NCBI RefSeq assembly: GCF_003583365.1
Contig: NZ_QXED01000002.1
Location: forward strand, 558,001-622,000
Length of the DNA stretch: 64,000 nucleotides
Source of the DNA: Fibrisoma montanum
Lineage (GTDB): Bacteria > Bacteroidota > Bacteroidia > Cytophagales > Spirosomataceae
Reading direction: 5' to 3'
The translations under genes and the position numbers were made by a program. Under the pieces are notes generated by a model that was not told where the DNA came from, searched no databases, and saw only the letters and a program-made list of their open reading frames with translations. This document shows, piece after piece, positions 10,383 to 18,873 of this stretch; position 1 is the stretch's first letter; each line of letters starts with the position of its first letter.

Positions 10383-10714
10383 AGTGAACCTTCCAGATTA
10401 AAGCCGGGAATCACCCGCCAGATCGCTTCGCGGACTTCCTTCGATCGGGTCAGCGCCACTTTGCCGGCGTGGGTTACCTCATAATAGCGTTTGCGTTTAC
10501 CGCCCCGGGCGCTGGTGGCTTCGCCCATCCGACTTTTTACCAGTTCTTTCTTTTCCAGCCGATTCAATACGGCGTGGACTACCCCAAGCTTAGCCGAGCG
10601 ACCGGTATACTTTTCCAGTTCGTCACAAATGGCTACGCTATAGGCTTCGCTGACCAGGGCCGCAATGGTTAGCAGAACCAGTTCTTCAAATTCTCCCAGA
10701 TTAGTCCCTTTCAT
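10379..10714 (-). CDS. PadR family transcriptional regulator
   Basis: A 111-residue cytosolic repressor-type protein with a winged-helix PadR domain. Visible family features are LGEFEELVLLTIAAL at the start, YSVAICDELEKYTGRSAKLGVVHAVLNRLEKKELV (recognition helix and wing), GGKRKRYYEVTHAG, and a short C-terminal helix. It is the first gene of a two-gene operon with the prefix-domain permease, whose start it overlaps by 4 bases. PadR proteins in such pairs usually repress their own operon and respond to a small molecule. Two copies of a 14-bp direct repeat upstream (10755-10768 and 10787-10800) are candidate binding sites. The inducer cannot be read from sequence. Confidence 0.92.
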   Translation of the reverse strand: MKGTNLGEFEELVLLTIAALVSEAYSVAICDELEKYTGRSAKLGVVHAVLNRLEKKELVKSRMGEATSARGGKRKRYYEVTHAGKVALTRSKEVREAIWRVIPGFNLEGSL

Positions 10715-10754
10715 GGTGTCTGTGGCCTGCGTCTTTCTCCAATTTACTTTGTAA

Positions 10755-10800
10755 ATGTATGTAAAATAGACTTATAAAATCACTATATGTATGTAAAATA
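10755..10800 (-). promoter_or_regulatory. Candidate PadR operator: two 14-bp direct repeats
   Basis: ATGTATGTAAAATA occurs exactly at 10755-10768 and at 10787-10800, 32 bp apart (about three helical turns) on the same DNA face. The pair sits 40-86 bp upstream of the padR start. The TTTAC/GTAAA half-sites flanking the first copy add dyad symmetry. Binding by PadR is inference. Confidence 0.45.
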
Positions 10801-11084
10801 TTTAATTGAGCAGGTCATTGTAGCAGCAGAGAACCCGTTTGGAATGATGCGGTTTAGCGCGGATAGGCAACTGACTCTCTATCTGGTCGAGATTATGCGC
10901 TGGGCTTTAATCCGCTTGCTAAACCGTAGCCTGACTTAAAAAACCTTTCATAATCTGCTTTCCAGCTTCGCGGAGTAGGTTTCAGGAACCAAGCCATTAC
11001 GTGCGGCTTTACCCGGAACCGTTTACTCAAAACTAAATATATGATATTGCATATTATGATATAACATATTTATTTTGTGCTGTC
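10801..11084. other. Intergenic region between padR and marR
   Basis: No gene is visible. An imperfect inverted repeat (GCGGTTTAGCGCGGAT near 10849-10864 against TCCGCTTGCTAAACCG at 10911-10926) could form a long-loop stem. Bases 11037-11070 are AT-rich, contain ATGATAT twice (11041 and 11056) and the dyad TATG/CATA. They lie just upstream of marR and are a plausible autoregulatory site. Confidence 0.4.
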
Positions 11085-11552
11085 ATGTTGAACGAGGTTA
11101 TCTTCTACACGCTGGAAAAAGCGATAAAGCGCTATCGGCAGTTTGCTCAGGCGGGCATTGACCGGCAGGGCATCGACATTACCATTGACCAGTGGCTGGT
11201 GCTGAACGTGATCCGCGACATGCCCGATGTAGGCCAGGTCGATATTGCCGAACGCGTATTCAAAGACCAGGCGTCGATTGCCCGGATCATCGAACTGCTT
11301 GAGAAAAAAGGACTGCTGGCCCGGACCATCAGTTCAACCGATCGCCGTCGACTGGATATGAAGCTGACCGACGCAGGCTGTGTGCTGATCGCGGACGTAG
11401 CATCAACCATCGAGCAGAACCGTACGCAGGCGCTCACCGGACTGGATGAAACTGCCGTTGAGCAGCTTAAACGCTGGCTGGAAATCATCTTTCTCAATTG
11501 TTCCATACATTCCTCTCAACCAACACAACAACTATACGATGAACACGAGTAA
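11085..11552 (+). CDS. MarR family transcriptional regulator
   Basis: A 155-residue winged-helix regulator. The DNA-binding part is visible as ITIDQWLVLNVIRD, VGQVDIAERVFKDQASIARIIELLEKKGLLAR and the wing SSTDRRRLDMKLTDAG at about residues 35-105, with amphipathic dimer helices on both sides. MarR proteins are usually dimeric repressors of adjacent genes. The gene overlaps the start of a secreted serine hydrolase by 14 bases, so the two are one operon. The AT-rich dyad just upstream of the start is a possible operator. The ligand is unknown. Confidence 0.9.
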   Translation: MLNEVIFYTLEKAIKRYRQFAQAGIDRQGIDITIDQWLVLNVIRDMPDVGQVDIAERVFKDQASIARIIELLEKKGLLARTISSTDRRRLDMKLTDAGCVLIADVASTIEQNRTQALTGLDETAVEQLKRWLEIIFLNCSIHSSQPTQQLYDEHE

Positions 11553-12966
11553 ACTAGGACCAGTCTGGTTTCTGTTGGTGCTGGCCCGGGTCGGTTTCGG
11601 CCAGGACCAACTCACGCAAAAGCTGGATTCATTGATGAACAGCTACGTAGAACAGCGCTTCTTTAGTGGCGCTGTTCTGCTGGCTAAAGGCGACAACATT
11701 CTGTATCAGAAGGGGGTTGGGCTGGCCGACCGCGAAAAGAACGTACCCGTTCAACCCACTACTACCTTCAGTATCGCGTCGGTAGGCAAGATTTTCACGG
11801 CCACCCTGATGATGCAATTGGTGAACGAAGGTAAAGTTGACTTGCAGAAAACCGTCCATTCGTATCTGCCGGAGTGGAACGTACCCAACGGAGACCGCAT
11901 TCGGGTGCATCATCTGCTTACGCATACCGGCTATACCGGCAACTACATGGTACACCCGAGCTACGATCAGATCCGTTCCGGCGCCCGGTCCATCGACGAC
12001 ATTATGCCGCTGGTGGTGGCGCGGGTGTCGGTGCGCGATACGGTAGGCCGGGAATTCAGGTATTCCAACTCGGGGTATATCCTGCTCGGAAAAATTGCCG
12101 AAAAGGTGACGGGGCAATCCTACGAAACACTGCTGCAGGAGCGTATTTTCAACCCGGCGGGTATGACCAATACGCACATGCAGCCCAGGGGCTTCGTAGC
12201 GCCCGCCGAAGCGACGCCGTATGAATTATTTACCAATACGTCGTTCATTTCGGTAAAAGCTGGTAATGATCCCGCATTTCCGGACGGGGGAGCCATGACG
12301 AACGTGTCGGATCTCTGGCGATTCAGTCGGTGGTTTCTGAAAACCGTTCCGGCCCAGACCCGCCAGACGATGTGGACGCCGTTTGTGCAGCCGAAGAAAA
12401 ACAGCTACTACGGGTATGGGTTTGTCATAACCGAAGAACATGGCCGCAAACAGGTATCGCACGATGGGGGAATAGGTGGCTGGTCGGCCGATTTTCGGAT
12501 GGTGCCGGACGATGAGTACGTGGCCATCGTCCTGATCAACCAGCACCTGAATCCAAAAGAAGTTACCCGCAAAATGCTCGATATCGCGTACACCGGCAAA
12601 ACCGTGATGCCTACCCGTGAGTTCGTACGGTCGGTTATCGACGAAATTGACCGGAAAGGTTTCTCTGATGTGCGGGGGCGCTTCCGGGAAATCCTGAATG
12701 CCGGGTACCACTACAAACCCGGCCCCGGCGACTACATTGACTTGTTCAACGGGCTGAATGAGTTGAAACGACACGAGCAGGCGCTGGAACTGGCGCGCAT
12801 CGCCGAGACCGCCTTCCCGAATCAGGCCTGGGTCTATGAATGCATCGGTGATGCCTACTACGGCCTGAAGAAACAGGACGAAGCTAAAGTGGCTTTTGAA
12901 CAGGCGCTAAAGGTCGATCCGGATAATTTCTGGGCAAAGATGATGCTTCAGAAAATGGGTAAGTAA
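11539..12966 (+). CDS. Secreted serine hydrolase, beta-lactamase/DD-peptidase family, with C-terminal TPR
   Basis: A 475-residue exported protein (signal peptide ~1-21, ending GFGQ). The class C beta-lactamase-like fold has the SxxK motif at Ser81-Val-Gly-Lys84, YSN at 175-177, and a VSHDGGIGGW block matching the third (HxG/KTG) motif. Such proteins act as peptidases, esterases or amidases in the periplasm and are not normally antibiotic beta-lactamases. The last ~90 residues look like tetratricopeptide repeats (AWVYECIGDAYYGLKKQDEA, then FEQALKVDPDN). I chose ATG 11539 because it gives a clean signal peptide. An in-frame start at 11446 would lie deep inside marR. The 14-base overlap couples it to the MarR regulator. 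Confidence 0.85.
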   Translation: MNTSKLGPVWFLLVLARVGFGQDQLTQKLDSLMNSYVEQRFFSGAVLLAKGDNILYQKGVGLADREKNVPVQPTTTFSIASVGKIFTATLMMQLVNEGKVDLQKTVHSYLPEWNVPNGDRIRVHHLLTHTGYTGNYMVHPSYDQIRSGARSIDDIMPLVVARVSVRDTVGREFRYSNSGYILLGKIAEKVTGQSYETLLQERIFNPAGMTNTHMQPRGFVAPAEATPYELFTNTSFISVKAGNDPAFPDGGAMTNVSDLWRFSRWFLKTVPAQTRQTMWTPFVQPKKNSYYGYGFVITEEHGRKQVSHDGGIGGWSADFRMVPDDEYVAIVLINQHLNPKEVTRKMLDIAYTGKTVMPTREFVRSVIDEIDRKGFSDVRGRFREILNAGYHYKPGPGDYIDLFNGLNELKRHEQALELARIAETAFPNQAWVYECIGDAYYGLKKQDEAKVAFEQALKVDPDNFWAKMMLQKMGK

Positions 12967-13009
12967 TGAGGGAGTGGCCCCTGGCCGAACGTACCCACTG
13001 ATACCAGCA

Positions 13010-13942
13010 TTACAGGGTCAGCAGCAGCCCCACGGCCAGCGCTTGGCTGTATTGAATCTGTGTATCCTGATCCTGATCGTAGAGGAGTACTCCGCTCAGA
13101 TTGGCGTTGAACAGTTTATTGATCTTGCCCGTGAGGGTAAGGTCGAGCCGGTGGTCGGGAGCCGCCAGATCCCGGTAATCGGCGAAGAACTGGTACCGAA
13201 GCCTCATGTTCAGGTTTTGGGCAAAATCGCGGTCGTAGTTAGCCACAAGCTGGAACGCTATTTCAGTACGATTGGTCTGATCGAGCGGTACGCCGTAATT
13301 CTGCGGTACGTTCTGCCGCACTGTCGTATCGGTCACGAACGTTTGCCGGAGAGTAAGCACCCCCAGCCGCAGATCGAAACTGTCGTCTGGTTCGTAGGTC
13401 AGGCCGAACGATTCGGTCAGGTAAGCCGGAGCGAAGAAGTTGGAGATCTGGTTGGCCGCTTCGATCCCCGACGGCAATGTAACGTAGTCGAAACCGGGCG
13501 CAAACTGCGATAGCAGTGTCAACGATCCAAACCACTGCCAGCGGGTGCTGATGCGGTAGCCTGCTTTGCCGTCGAAGAACAGCCGGTCGGTATTTTTACG
13601 CAGGGCCTGCTGGGCGTTCTTAACGATACCGTACTGCAACTGGGTCTGAAGGCCCCAGTTAAACCGATTGTGCCGGTAAGATAACCGCCCGTTTATGAGC
13701 AGACCAAGTGCAATCGAATTGACACCACCCCCCGTCCAGTTGCCGCTAAATGACCCTTGGTTCAGGTTGATACCGGCTTCGAGGGTATGTCGCCAGTAAA
13801 TCGAGTCGGGCCGGGCCACGACACTATCGACCGTATTACCCCGGTTGAGGAGCACTCGGAGGGAAGGCAACGTATCGGTCTGGCTCCAGGCGGAGGCCGT
13901 ACTAAGCAGCAACAAAATGAGTGTTTGTAGCAGTCGCAGCAT
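13010..13942 (-). CDS. DUF3078 outer-membrane beta-barrel protein
   Basis: A 310-residue protein with a signal peptide (1-20, ending AWSQ). Alternating-pattern strands run throughout: NQGSFSGNWTGGGVNSIALG, RLSYRHNRFNWGLQTQLQYG, KAGYRISTRWQWFGSLTL and NMRLRYQFFADY. The GSFSGNWTGGGVNS segment is characteristic of the Bacteroidota DUF3078 family. It probably forms a beta-barrel in the outer membrane; no function is established. It is 26 bp downstream of the HdeD-like gene on the same strand, so the two may share a transcript. Confidence 0.82.
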   Translation of the reverse strand: MLRLLQTLILLLLSTASAWSQTDTLPSLRVLLNRGNTVDSVVARPDSIYWRHTLEAGINLNQGSFSGNWTGGGVNSIALGLLINGRLSYRHNRFNWGLQTQLQYGIVKNAQQALRKNTDRLFFDGKAGYRISTRWQWFGSLTLLSQFAPGFDYVTLPSGIEAANQISNFFAPAYLTESFGLTYEPDDSFDLRLGVLTLRQTFVTDTTVRQNVPQNYGVPLDQTNRTEIAFQLVANYDRDFAQNLNMRLRYQFFADYRDLAAPDHRLDLTLTGKINKLFNANLSGVLLYDQDQDTQIQYSQALAVGLLLTL

Positions 13943-13968
13943 AGACGTACAGAAAATGGCTGCCCGGC

Positions 13969-14541
13969 TTACTCGTCCAGTCGTTCTTTCAGCTTCCGCA
14001 GGCGTAAGGACAGGATAATACGGAAAATGCCGGCCAGGATGAGTGAGAGGCCCGTCCAGACGACGATGTTCAACGCACCAAAAGACGGGTTATTGACGAT
14101 CAGGAAGGCAAAAACGATGATGCCAATGCCCAGCGCCAAACTTAATCCCCAGTTAGGAGCCCCGTAGGCCCGGAGGTTCATGGACGTGCCGATGGCCAGC
14201 ACACCCCGGAACAGCAGCCAGATACCCAGCAAAATGGGCAGAACGGTCATGGTGACGTCGAGGTTAGCGAGAAAGTACAGACCGAGCGCCAGGTCGATTA
14301 AGCCACCCGCCAGCGTCCAGCCCCAACCATCGATGGACTGACGGTGTGAGACGGCCGCTGCGACTTCGGTCAGGCCGGTAATGGTCAGACTAACGCTGAA
14401 CAGGATGCTGAGCGAACGGTACGAGTCTTCGGGCGAGGCTATGATCCAGATGCCGAGCGCCAGCAGCAGCAGCCCCGTCAGCAGCAGCAGCCACCAGTTC
14501 CGAATGACCCTGCGCACTGATTTACGAACGGAATTTTCCAT
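13969..14541 (-). CDS. HdeD family membrane protein (DUF308)
   Basis: A 190-residue integral membrane protein with six hydrophobic segments (for example WWLLLLTGLLLLALGIWII, LSILFSVSLTITGLTEVAAA, TVLPILLGIWLLFRGVLAIG). The repeated motifs GWGWTLAGGLIDLALG and LGIWLLFRGVLAIGTS are typical of DUF308/HdeD proteins. In E. coli HdeD contributes to acid resistance, but the role here is not known. The gene leads a probable pair with the DUF3078 barrel. The 248 bases upstream (14542-14789) hold no recognisable gene. Confidence 0.85.
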   Translation of the reverse strand: MENSVRKSVRRVIRNWWLLLLTGLLLLALGIWIIASPEDSYRSLSILFSVSLTITGLTEVAAAVSHRQSIDGWGWTLAGGLIDLALGLYFLANLDVTMTVLPILLGIWLLFRGVLAIGTSMNLRAYGAPNWGLSLALGIGIIVFAFLIVNNPSFGALNIVVWTGLSLILAGIFRIILSLRLRKLKERLDE

Positions 14542-14789
14542 AATAAAGGGTTAACCCGCCAGCGTAGGTTATGTTTCCTGAGGCAGTTATGGGTTTCGGG
14601 AACGCGTATGTACCACGTTAATTCGCCGATGCGTTCGATCGTCGACCGAGCGGTCGGATGGTAGTAACAGAGTGTGTGGTAAGCCGGACAGCCGGAAGCC
14701 TTCCTCTCTAAAACTACGGTTTGATGAAACGGAACCGACGGTATTGATCCGGTACTGCGCTTGGCGCCAGTTTTATAACCGGAAGGCAG

Positions 14790-16169
14790 CTAGAGCTTTT
14801 TCATCTGCACCGCTACGTTTGATTCCACCCGAATCAGGGTTTGAACGCCGTCGGGCCGGACCGCCAGTTGCTGGGGCACGAACCGGAAGGAATGAATCAA
14901 TAACTGCGCTCTCTGGCCAGTACCGCCGGAGGCAAACGCCTTGCTGATTTTGTCGGGAAACTGCCGGATGTCGTCGGCCAGCCGGATGGTCAGCAGGTCA
15001 TCCAGTACGTTTACCAACCCTTTATGAATCATTGACCGGAGGGGTGCGGGCAGTGCGGCTTCCGTCTCGGTGTCGAAATCCAGGTTCTGGACCGTCAGCG
15101 TATTGGTCAGCGTGTCGAACACGGGGCGGCCCCGCAGATACACCGTGCCATCCAGCAGGCCGTCAAGTTCGGTTTTGACAATCAATGACCGTTGCCCCCC
15201 ATACACCGATACGTGTTTTACGGTAAGGGTTCCCAAGGCCAGTTTCGGCGGATCGCTGGTGATCCGGCTGTTCAGCACCTGGTTTACGTCAGCATACGGG
15301 ACGGAACTCATCAGCCGTACAATCGCCGTTCGGGGTAGGTGCTCCTGCTTCTGCAAGTCCGGGAGCGGGCTGGGCGAGTGGGTCGGTTTATTGAGTTGCA
15401 GGGCTGTTTTTGTGTCGAACGTAATGCGCAGGTGAGCAATGATTTTTTCTTTGTCGCCGGTTATCGGACTGGCTTCAACTGCGAGGGGTTTGGGCAGGAG
15501 CCACAACCCGTACTGCTTACTGATCTGCAACGGTTGCTGCATATCTTTCCAGATCGGTCCGACGATCTGATCCAGCCGGAGCTGCTTGTAGATTGCGCCG
15601 TCGATGGCCGCTTCAATCCCCGGTTCAAACGTCTGGAGTAGCTTCTTCACCAGATTGGCCAGCGATATTTCCCTGCCCAGCAGACGAAGCTGCGGTTTAA
15701 TTACCCAATCATAGTCCGTGAACCGGACGTTACTCGCCAGTCGCCAGTCGGGCGTTACGTTCAGCGGGCTCTGGAAATTGATCTGCAGCGAGCAAAAGGG
15801 CTTGTCGGGTGGGGTGGTGTCGGAACTAAACGGTTTCGTCATCCAGAGTTGCAGCGGGGTCGATAAACGGACCTGCTGTCCCGTATACTGAATATGAACC
15901 CGCCCCGCCCGCGCTACCCGAAACGGGAACAGGGTGCCCGGAATGCCGCGACCTACCAGCACCGTGTCCAGTTCCTGATTGATTTTATCTTCCAGCAGCC
16001 GAAGCGGAAAAATAACGGAACCCGCTACGTGCGATTTCGTGGGCGACAACGGTTTGTCAAATCCTTCGGCCTTTGGCGGCTGAGGCTCTACGTCCCGACA
16101 CTGGGTCAGAAGCAGCAGCAGAGCCAGTGCGCAGACGTACTGGATGGGTAGTGGAAGCAAGGGTTTCAT
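14790..16169 (-). CDS. DUF4403 family lipoprotein
   Basis: A 459-residue protein with a lipoprotein signal (ALLLLLTQC, Cys at about 24), so it is anchored by lipid in the envelope. The body shows DUF4403 features: VAGSVIFPLRLLEDKINQELD, RAGRVHIQYTGQQVRLSTPLQLWM, FKxxWV-like strands and repeated amphipathic beta segments. The family has a fold related to lipid-binding tubular proteins, and its function is not established. It is the last gene of a long minus-strand run of envelope genes, separated from the cupin gene by 185 bp of sequence without a recognisable feature. Confidence 0.8.
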   Translation of the reverse strand: MKPLLPLPIQYVCALALLLLLTQCRDVEPQPPKAEGFDKPLSPTKSHVAGSVIFPLRLLEDKINQELDTVLVGRGIPGTLFPFRVARAGRVHIQYTGQQVRLSTPLQLWMTKPFSSDTTPPDKPFCSLQINFQSPLNVTPDWRLASNVRFTDYDWVIKPQLRLLGREISLANLVKKLLQTFEPGIEAAIDGAIYKQLRLDQIVGPIWKDMQQPLQISKQYGLWLLPKPLAVEASPITGDKEKIIAHLRITFDTKTALQLNKPTHSPSPLPDLQKQEHLPRTAIVRLMSSVPYADVNQVLNSRITSDPPKLALGTLTVKHVSVYGGQRSLIVKTELDGLLDGTVYLRGRPVFDTLTNTLTVQNLDFDTETEAALPAPLRSMIHKGLVNVLDDLLTIRLADDIRQFPDKISKAFASGGTGQRAQLLIHSFRFVPQQLAVRPDGVQTLIRVESNVAVQMKKL

Positions 16170-16354
16170 TCAGTGTGCGTGAATTGGCTAACTATCTTTT
16201 AATAACCGGCCTGATACCAGATAGTTCTAATTGCCCCCTCTGCCTCGTTACTCAGCCTCTTCCCGGGGAATGGCCCCAGCCTCTACCCGTTGCCCGAATC
16301 TGGTGCCAATCCACCACCTATCGGGTAAACCAAGCAAAAGAGTGTCTTAAAGGA

Positions 16355-16960
16355 TTAGGGTTCAGCAACCTGTCTTTGTTGCGGCTGAACAGGCTTCGGC
16401 CTGACGGAAGCATCCCCGTATTTCTGATACGTCGGGCGATAGCCGGCGGCATAGGCAAAGGGCGTCAGCAGGCCGAAAACCAGTGTCTGAACCAGTTGAG
16501 GGGGCTTAGCCAGGCGGAACACGTGGGCGAATCGACGGGCCAGCAAGGCGGTTTGCAAAAGCGGTGGCGTGCCTTTGGGTGTCACCTTACCATCGTTGAC
16601 CAGGCCCGTTACGGTCTCGAAAAACTCGGCGGTGTCCAGCGCCGGGCGAACCTGCCAGTTCACGACCGTTTCGGCATCGGAATTATTCCACATCGAGTGC
16701 ACCTTGTTTTTCGGAATGTGCAGCGTATGGCCGGGTTTCAGCGTTAGCTGCTTTCCGTCGATTCGTATCGTCAGCTCACCCGACAGCACGGTGAAATCTT
16801 CGGCCTGGTGGGGATGGAAGTGGGCCGTCGGCTCGACGCTGTGCGCCCGGAACGTCGATTCCATTTCGAGGAGCTGACCGCCGGTTTCCTGTCCCGTTCG
16901 CACAAAGCGAATCGTTTGCCCGGTCAGCGGGTTATGCAGAATCTGGTTTGCGTGTGCCAT
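16355..16960 (-). CDS. Cupin domain-containing protein
   Basis: A 201-residue protein whose first ~110 residues form a single cupin barrel. Motif 1 is HFHPHQAEDFTVLSGELTI, giving two metal-binding His and a Glu. Motif 2 is PGHTLHIPKNKVHSMWNNS with a further His. The C-terminal ~80 residues are mostly helical with a hydrophobic stretch (LVFGLLTPFAYAAGY). I chose ATG 16960 (MAHANQILHN); a start at 17011 adds unconserved residues. A distant paralogue with the same arrangement lies at 21697-22275. Substrate is unknown. Confidence 0.8.
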   Translation of the reverse strand: MAHANQILHNPLTGQTIRFVRTGQETGGQLLEMESTFRAHSVEPTAHFHPHQAEDFTVLSGELTIRIDGKQLTLKPGHTLHIPKNKVHSMWNNSDAETVVNWQVRPALDTAEFFETVTGLVNDGKVTPKGTPPLLQTALLARRFAHVFRLAKPPQLVQTLVFGLLTPFAYAAGYRPTYQKYGDASVRPKPVQPQQRQVAEP

Positions 16961-17040
16961 ATACTGGTACGTTTGGCTTTCTACGGCTGTTTGCCGACCT
17001 GAAAGTAGCATGACCTGACTGGTCGGGGAGGCCCGAATAC

Positions 17041-17078
17041 CCTGAAACGGAAAAAGCCACTCATGAAGCGGCTTTTAT
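17041..17078. repeat. Hairpin repeat, copy A
   Basis: On the minus strand this gives AAAAGCC, an 11-base loop region and GGCTTTTT, then CCGTTTCAGG. It lies 30 bp beyond the sensor kinase stop and can serve as its terminator. The same core with the flanking CGTTTCA recurs at 20312, 21629 and 24636. Confidence 0.7.
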
Positions 17079-17107
17079 CGAATATGTTGACAGTTAACCA
17101 GATAGCA

Positions 17108-18157
17108 TCACCCGGCTATCAGCGGCAGCTTAACCACAAACTCTTCGTCTGTTTCCTGCACGGTCGGGGCAGGCTGGCCCAGCATTTCGTACTTGGCCAT
17201 GATGTTGCTCAGCCCGACCCCATTGCTCAGCACCCGCGTTTGTTTCTTCTGGAGGGTATTACGCACCTCAACCATGGCCTGGCCGTTGGTCTGAATCTGG
17301 ATATGCAGCGGCTGGTCGGGCAGCACGATGTTATGCTTCACGGCGTTTTCGACCAGCAGTTGCAGCGTCAGCGGGGGCAGTTGGTATGACTCCAGGCGTT
17401 CGTCGACGGCTATTACCAGATCAAGACCGCAGCCGTGACGGGTTTTCAGCAGATGATAATACGACTGGATGAATGCAAGCTCACTGGCCAGGGTAGTCAG
17501 GTTTTGTTCCGGGCCGTCGCTGCGATTGGTCCGCAGGACGTAGCGATAGACCGAGCTGAGTTCTTCAGCAAAGGTTTCGGCCTGGCGCGGGTCTTCGCCA
17601 ATCAGCGAAATCAACGAGTTCAGGCTATTGAACAGAAAATGCGGGTTAACCTCCTGCTTCAGCACATCCAGTTGCCGCTGCATGTGCAGTTGCTTCAGTT
17701 CATATTCACGCGATACGCTCTGTTTCCACTTCTGGTACGTGTAAAAAGATTCTGTAACGCCGACCGAAACCATAACCGAAACCACCCCAATCACCAGAAT
17801 CCATTGAAACGTTCGGGCGTCAAACTGATAGCCGGGTACATTGAGCAGGTCATACAGTCCGAAAATAAGGCACACCAGCAGGACCATAAATGCCAGATAA
17901 ACCAGCAGGCAGTACACAACCCGACGTATGGCCTGATTCAGGTCGCCGTAGCGGTAGCGCATGTATTTCATCCAGGCGTCCTGACACCAGGCACAAAGCA
18001 CATACAGAACCGTTGAGACAGTAGTCACCGACACGAATACGCCCATACTCTGAAAGTAGGATGACCCCAGAATCAGGTAGTTGGCCACAAACAGCGCCGG
18101 ATAGCTTAGCAGCATGACAAGCACGTCGTAACGGTCAAGGGCAAACCACTGTCTCAT
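17108..18157 (-). CDS. LytS/YehU-type sensor histidine kinase
   Basis: A 349-residue inner-membrane kinase with four hydrophobic helices in residues ~10-140 and no obvious periplasmic sensor. A short coiled coil leads into a His_kinase (PF06580-type) domain with phospho-acceptor His173 in EVNPHFLFNSLNSL. The ATPase N box (LLVENAVKHN) and a G box (NGVGLSNI) follow. Such kinases normally pair with LytTR-type response regulators, but none is within this window. A close paralogue with the same layout, and its His at the same number, lies at 26375-27403. It is flanked by lipoprotein and cupin genes on the same strand. Confidence 0.9.
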   Translation of the reverse strand: MRQWFALDRYDVLVMLLSYPALFVANYLILGSSYFQSMGVFVSVTTVSTVLYVLCAWCQDAWMKYMRYRYGDLNQAIRRVVYCLLVYLAFMVLLVCLIFGLYDLLNVPGYQFDARTFQWILVIGVVSVMVSVGVTESFYTYQKWKQSVSREYELKQLHMQRQLDVLKQEVNPHFLFNSLNSLISLIGEDPRQAETFAEELSSVYRYVLRTNRSDGPEQNLTTLASELAFIQSYYHLLKTRHGCGLDLVIAVDERLESYQLPPLTLQLLVENAVKHNIVLPDQPLHIQIQTNGQAMVEVRNTLQKKQTRVLSNGVGLSNIMAKYEMLGQPAPTVQETDEEFVVKLPLIAG

Positions 18158-18225
18158 AGTTCGGGGAAATTTCTGCTGTGAAATTAGTCGTCGGCCACAA
18201 TCCCTGCAACGTCAACCAAACGGAA

Positions 18226-18267
18226 ATACCAGCCAGACCCGCGTATTGGCACGGGCCTGGCTGGTAT
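18226..18267 (-). terminator. Strong hairpin terminator after the small lipoprotein gene
   Basis: ATACCAGCCAG (18226-18236) pairs perfectly with CTGGCTGGTAT (18257-18267), with additional CCG/CGG pairing inside. It lies 38 bp past the stop of the 18305 lipoprotein gene and before the kinase gene. There is no long T-run. Confidence 0.6.
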
Positions 18268-18304
18268 ACAGCTACATAGCTCATTCGGGTTGCCGACCCG
18301 CCCG

Positions 18305-18838
18305 TTACCAGGACGTGGGCAGAAAGGTGCTGGTATTTCCCGAACCGGACTCAAAACGAACGACCAAGTTGGTCTGGCGGTTGCTGCCCGTCTTCAGTTC
18401 GTAGTAATACGTTTTGGGTTTCAATTCCGAGCGCTCCATCGATCGATTGACGTTCTTACTGGGAATGCACGAATAAAAGCCCCGGTACTTGCCTTCCGTC
18501 GGCGTGGTGGTGAACGACCTATCGGCTTCGTTGAAGTCAACCCGGCCTTTTTCGTAGGTGAAGGCTTCGGTGCGGCAACCGGCGTAATCGCGGTTTGAGG
18601 CCACGAAATACTGCTCATACGTACCGTTGGCTTTGAAGTCGAAAACTACGGCCAGTTCAAACGGCTTGCCCAGGTTCCGGCCGTCGTACGACCAGAAATC
18701 GCTCATCGAAAACGACCCGTACATCCATTTGCCAACGGCCTGCGCATCAACGTGACCGCCGGGAATTACGTCGGTGTCTTTCTTACAGCTTGCGCTTAGG
18801 GCTGCTACGGAGAGCAGCAGGAAGAATAACTTTTTCAT
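18305..18838 (-). CDS. Hypothetical lipoprotein, lipocalin-like
   Basis: A 177-residue lipoprotein (signal MKKLFFLLLSVAALSASC, Cys18). The mature part starts with a linker and then VGKWMYGSFSMSDFWSYDG, followed by beta-rich sequence containing FDFKANGTYEQYFVASN and RSFTTTPTEGKYRGFYSC. A 'GxW ... F.F..NGTY' beginning is reminiscent of lipocalin-like extracytoplasmic domains, but I cannot name the family with certainty. Two cysteines (in AGCRTE and YSCIPS) could form a disulfide. It starts 35 bp after the ZU5-like lipoprotein gene and is probably co-transcribed with it. Confidence 0.7.
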   Translation of the reverse strand: MKKLFFLLLSVAALSASCKKDTDVIPGGHVDAQAVGKWMYGSFSMSDFWSYDGRNLGKPFELAVVFDFKANGTYEQYFVASNRDYAGCRTEAFTYEKGRVDFNEADRSFTTTPTEGKYRGFYSCIPSKNVNRSMERSELKPKTYYYELKTGSNRQTNLVVRFESGSGNTSTFLPTSW

Positions 18839-18873
18839 GGTTTAAAAGAGGATTGTTGTTTACGTTGGTGTGA

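Noticed and set aside
11539-12966. Antibiotic-resistance beta-lactamase
   Set aside because: The fold family is shared, but the TPR tail and the common occurrence of such serine hydrolases in Bacteroidota argue for a peptidase or esterase; nothing specific to drug hydrolysis is visible.
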